Of a DNA stretch of 11,535 nt, positions 6,646 to 11,535 are shown in pieces. Every line of letters begins with the position of its first letter. Position 1 is the stretch's first letter. Under the pieces are notes generated by a model, which was given only the letters and a program-made list of their open reading frames with translations, made no database searches and was not told the origin of the DNA. Source of the stretch: Planctomycetaceae bacterium UBA4732. GTDB taxonomy: Bacteria > Planctomycetota > Planctomycetia > Gemmatales > Gemmataceae. Location: NCBI GenBank assembly GCA_002404095.1, contig DHJA01000016.1, positions 23,891 to 35,425 on the forward strand. The letters run 5' to 3'. A program made the position numbers and the translations under genes.

Positions 6646-6990
6646 ATGTCCATTCCGCGCGAACGTCTCTGGAAAAGGCGGTTCGGTTTGATCGGTGTGG
6701 CGTTATTGGTCGCGCTATTCCTGCTGGACTCCTATCGGCGGCCTGCGGATCAGTATAGCGCCTCCGCTTACGTCGGGACGGTTCGCGCCTACCAAACGTG
6801 CGGCCGGCCGATTATCAAACCATTCTGCACGTGCCGGTACTACCCCAGCTGCTCCGAGTATTCAGTCGAGGCGGTGCGTACGTACGGCATCCGTTACGGG
6901 CTGTTCCTTACGGCCCGGCGCATCGCGTCCTGCAATGGGTCGGTGCCCCTGGGGACGTGGGATCCGGTGCCGCCCGATGAGTTGAAGTGA
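6646..6990 (+). CDS. yidD: Membrane protein insertion efficiency factor YidD
   Basis: A 114-aa YidD-family protein, which associates with the inner membrane and assists YidC/Sec-dependent insertion of membrane proteins. The family signature is clear: CRYYPSCSEYSVEAVRTYG (C63 and C69), then G85...ARRIASC (C96), then GTWDPVP (103-109). Departures from the usual form are a true hydrophobic segment near the N-terminus (about 14-27, LIGVALLVALFLLD), where most members have only an amphipathic helix, and two extra cysteines (C52, C61). ATG 6646 is chosen because it begins just before the membrane segment; the preceding TTAGG is too close to be a good ribosome binding site, so translation may be weak or the start may differ. 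It is not next to rpmH, rnpA or yidC as in many bacteria. It converges on larC with a 14-nt gap. Confidence 0.88.
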   Translation: MSIPRERLWKRRFGLIGVALLVALFLLDSYRRPADQYSASAYVGTVRAYQTCGRPIIKPFCTCRYYPSCSEYSVEAVRTYGIRYGLFLTARRIASCNGSVPLGTWDPVPPDELK

Positions 6991-7004
6991 GACTGCTAAA
7001 CTTT

Positions 7005-8180
7005 TTAATCCTGCTCCATGTAAGCGCGGCGAACCATCGTATAAACTTCGCGCAGCGCGACGTTATGCAACCGCGCGACTCGTGCGCAGTCTTCATATTC
7101 CGGCGTGAACACGGCCGGTTGGCCGTCGCGCCAGCCGCGCTTGCCGCGAACCGGCCCCCACGGCGTCTCGACCGTCCGCACTTCGCGCCGCAGCTTCCGT
7201 CGCCGCACGGGATACCGGCGTATGCCAAACGTCCCTGTTTCGCGGAACAGGATCGCCTCCAGCGCCGGCAGCACGGCCTCCGACGCCAATACGCTCAATA
7301 AGACGCCGGGCCGATCTTTTTTCATCTGAATCGGCGTAGCGTACACATCCAACGCCCCCGCCGCCAGCAACTGCTCGAAGCAATAACCCACCACCTCAGC
7401 CGGCACGTCATCGAGGTTGGTTTCCAACACCCATACTTGATCGGATTCGGCGTCCGTCGTCGGCGCTTCCGACGCGCCGACGAACAACCGCAGCAGGTTG
7501 GGCTGATCGACGAACTCGCGGCGGCCGGCGCCGTGGCCGATGCGTTCGACCGTCATGACGGGCGTTTCGACCCACTCGGCGACCACGCTCCGCAGGATGG
7601 CGGCGCCGGTCGGCGTGGTGAGTTCCGCTTTGACGGAAGAAGGCGCTAACGGCACTCCTTTAAGTAGTTCGGCCGTGGCGGGGGCCGGAATGGGCATGAG
7701 GCCGTGGGCGCACTGGACCATGCCTGAGCCTGTGGGTACGGATCGGCAGGTGAAGCGCTCGACGCCGAGAAGGTCGAGACCGACAGCGGCGCCGGTAATG
7801 TCGGCGATGCTGTCCAGGGCGCCGACTTCATGGAAGTGGACCTTTTCGATAGGGAGACCGTGAACCGCCGCCTCCGCCTCCGCTAGCCGACGAAAGATGC
7901 GCAAGGCTAACTCGCGCTGCTTGGGCGTGAGTCGGCCGCGACCGAGGATTTCCTCCACATCGGGTAGGAAACGGTGCGTAGGTTCCTCCGGCGCCTCGAC
8001 GAAGACTTGCGTGGCGGCGAAACCGCCTTTACGGACTTTTTCGACCTCTATTTTGATAGGGAGGCCGAGCGAGTCAATGGCGCCAACGACGGCGGCGGCG
8101 CCAACGCCGGCGTCGATGAGGGCGCCGAGCGTCATGTCGCCGCTGATGCCGCTGAAACAGTCGAAATGGGCTACACGCAT
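7005..8180 (-). CDS. larC: Nickel-pincer cofactor biosynthesis protein LarC (nickel insertion)
   Basis: LarC (391 aa, DUF111) inserts nickel into pyridinium-3,5-bisthiocarboxylic acid mononucleotide in a CTP-dependent step, giving the nickel-pincer cofactor used by lactate racemase (LarA) and related racemases/epimerases. The N-terminus has the signature DCFSGISGDM (residues 7-16), then KVHFHEVGALDSIADI. The C-terminal half has ETNLDDVPAEVVGY, GALDVYATPIQMKKDRPG and RETGTFGIRRYPV. Both halves are in one frame, unlike Lactobacillus plantarum, where larC1 and larC2 are joined by programmed frameshifting. The start is ATG 8180, with GGGAG about 7 nt upstream. It follows the SDR gene by 76 nt in the same direction, and the spacer carries the 9-bp tandem repeat. 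No larA, larB or larE is in the window, so its racemase client must be encoded elsewhere. Confidence 0.93.
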   Translation of the reverse strand: MRVAHFDCFSGISGDMTLGALIDAGVGAAAVVGAIDSLGLPIKIEVEKVRKGGFAATQVFVEAPEEPTHRFLPDVEEILGRGRLTPKQRELALRIFRRLAEAEAAVHGLPIEKVHFHEVGALDSIADITGAAVGLDLLGVERFTCRSVPTGSGMVQCAHGLMPIPAPATAELLKGVPLAPSSVKAELTTPTGAAILRSVVAEWVETPVMTVERIGHGAGRREFVDQPNLLRLFVGASEAPTTDAESDQVWVLETNLDDVPAEVVGYCFEQLLAAGALDVYATPIQMKKDRPGVLLSVLASEAVLPALEAILFRETGTFGIRRYPVRRRKLRREVRTVETPWGPVRGKRGWRDGQPAVFTPEYEDCARVARLHNVALREVYTMVRRAYMEQD

Positions 8181-8230
8181 GGGTTCTCCCTTTCTTCGGC
8201 TGGCGGCGTCTCCAATCGTCTTATTAGTCA

Positions 8231-8263
8231 TATAGGACGTATAAGACCTATAGGACTTATAGG
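8231..8263. repeat. 9-bp tandem repeat TATAGGACN, about 3.7 copies
   Basis: Units are TATAGGACG (8231-8239), TATAAGACC (8240-8248), TATAGGACT (8249-8257) and a partial TATAGG (8258-8263). A degenerate unit (TATTAGTCA) may precede at 8222. The array sits between the SDR gene and larC and supplies the SDR stop codon (complement of 8257-8259). The region is AT-rich against its surroundings. The 9-bp period keeps any frame through it open, giving repeats such as YKSYRSY. Confidence 0.85.
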
Positions 8264-9288
8264 CCAACAGTGGCGCTACTGGCCGGATAGCGATACAGCC
8301 TTTCCGCCAACAACCTGGCACCGCCCAATTCATCTATAGGCCGCGCGAAGTGCCATTCCCGATCCGTCGGCAGCAAATCCTCGCCAACCGGCCACGGCTG
8401 AAACGGCTCGCCGCCCAACACCGCGATTAGCTTGCCGCTGTTCATGCTCACGTTCCCCGCGCGCGGCGGCATCGGCCCGGCGTCAACGCGCGGACAGCCT
8501 TTCAGCAATTCGGGATCATAACCGCCGACGCGGTTGACGATTTGGGCAATCTGATAAAGCGTGATAGCGCGTGGCCCGCCGCAGTGGAATACGCCCGCCT
8601 GATGGTTCGCCAAGAAGCGCTCAAAAACGCGGTTGAGATCGTCGGCGTAAGTGCAGGAGCGCACCTCGTCGAAGTAGAGCGTGGCCGGCCGGCCGTTGCG
8701 GAAACGCGACTGAATCCAGTCGATGGCGCCGGCGTGACGGTTGAAACTCGGTCCCATCGGCAGCGAAATCCGCAGGATCGCCGCTTCGGGGTCGATCTCG
8801 CGCACGGCCTGCTCGCCCTGGGCCATCGTCCGGCCGTAGACCGTCACCGGATCGACGGAATCGGTTTCGACGTAGCCACCCGCGCCACTGCCCGAGAAAA
8901 CGAGGTCCGACGACAGATGGACGAGACGGGTGCCGTGGCGGCGAGCAAGCGTGGCGATGTTGACGGCCGCGTCCACGTTAGTGCGCCGCGCCATCGCGGG
9001 GTCTAATTCGCACGGTTTAAGAGCGCAATTGCCGGTGCAGTTCAGGACGGCGCCGAAGCGATGTTTCTCGAACAAGGTCTGAAGGCCGGCCCGGTCTCCG
9101 GTGTCGAGGGCAACCACACCGTCGGCAACCAGTTGCCATGTCGTCGTCGGGCGGATGCCGATTACGCGACCGGGCCACAAACGGAGAAAGTGCGGCAGGG
9201 CGTTCCAGCCCGCGACGCCAGAGACGCCGGTTATCAGGAGAGGGAGACGCGAGGTCGGATTGTTTACGAGCAGCGTTGGCGTTTCCAT
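8257..9288 (-). CDS. SDR-type NAD(P)-dependent sugar-nucleotide reductase/epimerase-like protein (RmlD-like)
   Basis: A 343-aa extended SDR protein most like dTDP-4-dehydrorhamnose reductases. The Rossmann nucleotide-binding motif is TGVSGVAG (residues 20-27); NCTGNCALKPCELDP and TNVDAAVNIATLA match the RmlD NxAAYTxVDxAExxP and N-VxxxxxLA regions; LSSDLVFSG (125-133) supplies the catalytic-type Ser; YGRTMAQGE (151-159) holds the active-site Tyr151. The lysine expected four residues after the Tyr is Met155 (codon 8826-8824, ATG). C-terminal GVFHCGGPRAITLYQIA resembles the family's substrate-domain end. ATG 9288 lies only 13 nt after the 3' end of tRNA-Leu, with no good ribosome binding site, so this mRNA is probably made by tRNA processing. 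larC follows in the same direction. Substrate unknown; reduced or altered activity is possible. Confidence 0.82.
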   Translation of the reverse strand: METPTLLVNNPTSRLPLLITGVSGVAGWNALPHFLRLWPGRVIGIRPTTTWQLVADGVVALDTGDRAGLQTLFEKHRFGAVLNCTGNCALKPCELDPAMARRTNVDAAVNIATLARRHGTRLVHLSSDLVFSGSGAGGYVETDSVDPVTVYGRTMAQGEQAVREIDPEAAILRISLPMGPSFNRHAGAIDWIQSRFRNGRPATLYFDEVRSCTYADDLNRVFERFLANHQAGVFHCGGPRAITLYQIAQIVNRVGGYDPELLKGCPRVDAGPMPPRAGNVSMNSGKLIAVLGGEPFQPWPVGEDLLPTDREWHFARPIDELGGARLLAERLYRYPASSATVGL

Positions 9289-9301
9289 GCAAGAGTACGA
9301 A

Positions 9302-9383
9302 TGGCCCGGGCGGGACTCGAACCCGCAAGCCTTGCGGCACTAGCTTCTAAGGCTAGCGTGTATGCCAATTTCACCACCGGGCC
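9302..9383 (-). tRNA. tRNA-Leu (anticodon UAG)
   Basis: An 82-nt cloverleaf reads on the minus strand. The acceptor stem pairs GGCCCGG with CCGGGCC, with discriminator A (9302). The anticodon stem CTAGC/GCTAG encloses the loop CTTAGAA, giving anticodon UAG, which reads CUA leucine codons. The T arm is GCGGG-TTCGAGT-CCCGC. A long variable arm (TGCCGCAAGGCTT region) marks a class II tRNA, as expected for leucine. CCA is not encoded: TTC follows the discriminator. It lies directly before the SDR gene in the same direction. No duplicated 3' end suggestive of an integration site is seen nearby. Confidence 0.95.
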
Positions 9384-9466
9384 ACAGTGATAGCGAACAG
9401 CTTATGTCAGTCTATGGCGAAGTCGGAGGCGGCGTCAAGGAGCGGTTAGAAGGGTAAACACAAAGA

Positions 9467-9489
9467 GACCGCCGTAACCTTCGGCGGTC
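9467..9489 (-). terminator. Intrinsic terminator of the 9520-9957 gene
   Basis: An 8-bp perfect stem, GACCGCCG (9467-9474) with CGGCGGTC (9482-9489), surrounds a 7-nt loop. Reading on the minus strand it is followed by CTCTTTGTGTTT, a T-rich tract. It lies 30 nt past the stop of the minus-strand gene ending at 9520 and separates that gene from tRNA-Leu. Confidence 0.75.
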
Positions 9490-9519
9490 CCTTAAATCCA
9501 CAATGATCGTTCGTCCGCT

Positions 9520-9957
9520 TCAAGCCCAACGCTTCCGCACCTTTTCCGACAACTCGAAGACCGCCCGGTTGGCCAGTTCCAGCTCTTCTTGCACGCGCTC
9601 GATTTCCTTCACCGTATGCCAGCCGAATTCTTCCGCCAACTGCTGGTTGAGTTCCGTCAGCTCAGCGTGCAGCATCTGGCAATAGTCGAACCCCTGCGAC
9701 AGCTTCCATGCCTCGGGGCTGTAGACGGCCTTCAGATCCCAGGAACCGGCCTCCGACAATTTTTCGACCGTGACGTAATCGACGACGTAGTTGATGGGCG
9801 TACCGCTGGTCTTGCACGCCACGCCTTCGGTCGTGACCCAGTAGCGGGTGTCGGTCGTCTCCAACTTAAGCTCCAGTTTGCCCCACGACTCGGCCACTTG
9901 ATGGAGCGTCGGAAGGCGGCGTAAGGAATGGAGGGCGGGACGGATGGCGGTGGTCAT
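9520..9957 (-). CDS. Hypothetical protein with helical C-terminus
   Basis: A 145-aa soluble protein that I do not recognise. The first two thirds look like a compact mixed fold (KLELKLETTDTRYWVTTEGVA, then INYVVDYVTVEKL). The last third is charged and helical, likely a coiled coil or helical hairpin (LTELNQQLAEEFG, then IERVQEELELANRAVFELSEKV). The start is taken as ATG 9957, with GGGGAG 11 nt upstream, a little far. In-frame ATGs at 9996, 10053 and 10077 would add up to 40 residues; that extension keeps moderate codon bias and could be real. It is followed by its own terminator at 9467-9489, so it is probably monocistronic. No membrane segment or cysteine motif is visible. Confidence 0.68.
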   Translation of the reverse strand: MTTAIRPALHSLRRLPTLHQVAESWGKLELKLETTDTRYWVTTEGVACKTSGTPINYVVDYVTVEKLSEAGSWDLKAVYSPEAWKLSQGFDYCQMLHAELTELNQQLAEEFGWHTVKEIERVQEELELANRAVFELSEKVRKRWA

Positions 9958-10152
9958 GGTTGGCTCAACTCCCCGTAGGAAGGCCGGCCGCGACATGGGG
10001 CCGGACGCTCGCTCGGTAATGGGAACGACCTTGATCGTTAAGTAAGCATCCATCGTGCCGAAACCTTCCTTAGACATCGCCTGCTCGGATCGAAAAGAGG
10101 CTGTTCGCGCAAACCAATATGGGATTTAATCTTGCGGCGGATGAAGAAGCGA

Positions 10153-10179
10153 ACCTCGCTCCGACGTGGGAGTCGAGGT
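10153..10179. repeat. Inverted repeat (hairpin) in intergenic region
   Basis: ACCTCG-CTCC (10153-10162) pairs with GGAG-t-CGAGGT (10169-10179) with one bulged T and a 6-nt loop. It is located between the divergent genes starting at 9957 and 10344. There is no T tract on either strand, so it is not a standard terminator; it may be an operator-like or RNA leader element. Confidence 0.4.
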
Positions 10180-10343
10180 CCGACTAGGCATCCAATAACG
10201 TTAATGCGCCTTAACACGGCTAACAGGTGGGGCTAACTCGTGTTCTCAAATAGGGGGGCAAATTCCGTTACGAGCGCGCGGCGTCGCGGCCGAATTAGGG
10301 AAATGAGATCGGCCGGGGAAGGTTCAGAGAACGGAGGATTTCC

Positions 10344-10775
10344 ATGAGCGGACTGCGCCTGATAACCGAGGCCGGTAACACGCCGATGGAACCGTGCGTC
10401 CGCTGTTTGGCCGGCGGCTGCCCGTGGGACCACGTCGCCGGCAACCCTATGTGTCCCGACTGTCAGGAAGCGCTGGCGCTAGGGGAGAGCGAACCGCTGC
10501 GGCAGCGCGTGGAGTCGAAGTCGTGCGCGATATGCCAGCGGGCCGGCACCTTGCCCTACCTCACTTATCCGCTGCACGCCGCGGCCCCGGTCGAGATCGA
10601 CCTTTGCGGCGGTCATTTCGAGGCGTTGCTAGGGCGCCGGCTGGGGCGAAACAGTTTCCGCGTCCTGGAACGACAGCTCCAACTGCTGGGCGTGAACGTT
10701 AAACAGATCTTTCTCCTCCACGAAGCGTTTTACGACCGTCAAGGGCGTTCCTTACAACCGATTCCGCAAACGTGA
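10344..10775 (+). CDS. Hypothetical protein with two zinc-knuckle-like modules
   Basis: A 143-aa protein of unrecognised family. Module one has C18-x2-C21, C26, and C37-x2-C40. Module two has C61-x2-C64 and C88-x2-H91. Both CxxC...CxxC/H arrangements are what a zinc ribbon or treble-clef site looks like, so two bound zinc ions are likely. C26, in GGCPWDH, is extra. After residue 92 the chain becomes helical (RVLERQLQLLGV) and ends in FYDRQGRSLQPI. A clear GGAGG stands 6 nt before ATG 10344. The 266-bp region upstream contains a hairpin but no clear promoter. It converges with the membrane-anchored gene with 21 nt between stops. A nucleic-acid- or protein-binding adaptor is possible; no catalytic residues are evident. 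Confidence 0.75.
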   Translation: MSGLRLITEAGNTPMEPCVRCLAGGCPWDHVAGNPMCPDCQEALALGESEPLRQRVESKSCAICQRAGTLPYLTYPLHAAAPVEIDLCGGHFEALLGRRLGRNSFRVLERQLQLLGVNVKQIFLLHEAFYDRQGRSLQPIPQT

Positions 10776-10796
10776 AAATCTCTCTACGCAGCCATT

Positions 10797-11477
10797 TCAG
10801 GATCGTGGTTCCACGGCATTCGTCGGATACATGAAACGCCGACACACCGGGGGGCCGAAGATCTCGCGCAGGACAAACGCGGCGGCCGTCGTCTGCGGAT
10901 TGCGCAGGAGAGCAGGTAGATGCGCCACCACCGGCGAGATGGGGCGGACGCGATGCGCGAGGACGCCGCCGAGTGGAGAAACCGGCGTCGGCAGTGCCTG
11001 GATCACGGACGGGAGACCGGACAGTCGCCCCTGCTCGTCTTGGGAAACCACCTCAACCTCTACCAAATGCGATGGTTTTGGCGGAGTCGGTGCGGCCGTG
11101 ACAGTGGGGATGTTCTCTGGCCGCCGTTCCGACACCGAGCGGCGGACGGACGGGACAAACTCCGCGCGTCGTGCCGGCGGGCGCGCCGCGGCCGGCCTTC
11201 GGGTTTCGCGCGGAGGTCGCGGTGCCCGGTTCACCGGCAAGGCTTGAGGAATTTCAATCGTCTGCGCCGGCCGTTGTCCTTGATCCCGACGGCGGCGTGC
11301 TTCCTCAAGGAAGCGATCGAGGTCCGTCATCGGCCGTTGACCCGGCCCGCGATTGGGACCGCGCGGCGCCGGCCGCGGCAGGTTCCGTTGCCGCTCCTCC
11401 TCGGCCTTGCGAAACACCGACACGAGAATCCAAACGCCGACGCCGACCATCGTGAAAATGATCCACGGCCAATCCAT
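10797..11477 (-). CDS. Single-pass membrane protein with Pro/Arg-rich linker and conserved-looking C-terminus
   Basis: A 226-aa protein of unrecognised family. Residues about 4-23 (PWIIFTMVGVGVWILVSVF) form one membrane segment or signal anchor. Positive charges follow directly (RKAEEERQR), so the rest is predicted to be cytoplasmic. A long low-complexity stretch (about 32-135) is rich in Pro, Arg and Ala and probably disordered; it holds a short acidic helix MTDLDRFLEEARRRR. The end, LLRNPQTTAAAFVLREIFGPPVCRR, looks like a compact helical motif and is the most conserved-looking part. AGGAGG is 7 nt before ATG 11477, a strong ribosome binding site. It converges on the zinc-knuckle gene. Role unknown; a membrane-tethered scaffold is only one possibility. 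Confidence 0.72.
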   Translation of the reverse strand: MDWPWIIFTMVGVGVWILVSVFRKAEEERQRNLPRPAPRGPNRGPGQRPMTDLDRFLEEARRRRDQGQRPAQTIEIPQALPVNRAPRPPRETRRPAAARPPARRAEFVPSVRRSVSERRPENIPTVTAAPTPPKPSHLVEVEVVSQDEQGRLSGLPSVIQALPTPVSPLGGVLAHRVRPISPVVAHLPALLRNPQTTAAAFVLREIFGPPVCRRFMYPTNAVEPRS

Positions 11478-11501
11478 GTTTCCCTCCTTTCGATAGTTCC
11501 T

Positions 11502-11535
11502 CCCCCCCCCTTGCGGGGGAGGGGTGGGGTGGGGG
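11502..11535. repeat. C-run/G-run intergenic element, reaches window edge
   Basis: A run of nine C (11502-11510) is followed by TTGC and then G-runs GGGGG, GGGG, GGGG and GGGGG separated by A or T. The arms can pair as a GC hairpin, and the plus strand has four G tracts able to form a G-quadruplex. It lies about 25 nt upstream of the ATG at 11477 (minus strand), where the transcript would carry the C-rich strand. It may be a dispersed intergenic repeat; the element is cut by the window end. Confidence 0.6.

Noticed and set aside
8231..8263. CRISPR-like array
   Set aside because: Units are 9 bp and directly adjacent, with no spacers and no cas genes.
9302..9383. tRNA-Leu as integration site of a genomic island
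   Set aside because: No integrase and no second copy of the tRNA 3' end are visible in the window.

Overview
The window is GC-rich (roughly 60-65% by eye) and reads as an ordinary chromosomal stretch of a planctomycete-like bacterium. This placement is inference. It rests on the gene mix (bacterial GH3-fold protein, LarC, lone YidD, DinG-like helicase with a Ser in place of one Fe-S cysteine, several small lineage-type hypotheticals), on a REP-like palindrome built on a CCGAGCGCAAGC core, on a 9-bp TATAGGACN tandem array, and on a C/G-rich intergenic element at the right edge. No phage, transposase, CRISPR array or plasmid functions are visible.

Layout. Positions 20-652 (minus) hold one reading frame broken by two stops, probably a decayed gene, followed by a strong plus-strand intrinsic terminator (771-807) with no recognised gene in front of it. 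A shortened GH3-like gene (plus, 928-2052) runs tail-to-tail into, and overlaps, a dinG-type helicase gene (minus, 1937-3946). Divergent from the helicase is a DUF2007 protein (4039-4287), followed by a REP-like palindrome, a plausible promoter, a 25-residue very basic peptide gene (4483-4560) and a 64-aa hypothetical (4681-4875). A hybrid REC-PAS-histidine kinase (minus, 4880-6364) converges on these and is divergent from a yidD gene (plus, 6646-6990). yidD converges, with a 14-nt gap, on larC (minus, 7005-8180). larC lies behind a sugar-nucleotide-reductase-like SDR gene (minus, 8257-9288), which begins 13 nt after tRNA-Leu(UAG) (minus, 9302-9383). The tRNA, SDR and larC are therefore likely co-transcribed. 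The right part carries a hypothetical gene with its own terminator (minus, 9520-9957), a two-zinc-knuckle hypothetical (plus, 10344-10775) and a membrane-anchored Pro/Arg-rich protein (minus, 10797-11477). The window closes on a G-run hairpin element.

Function. The recognisable roles are housekeeping or accessory: helicase/DNA repair, nickel-pincer cofactor maturation (larC, no partner lar genes here), membrane-protein insertion (yidD) and signal transduction. I do not see a convincing new multi-gene system. The most interesting points are residue-level departures (DinG Cys to Ser, SDR catalytic Lys to Met), the tRNA-to-mRNA junction, the possible orphan RNA before the 771 terminator, the broken frame at the left edge, and the repeat elements.
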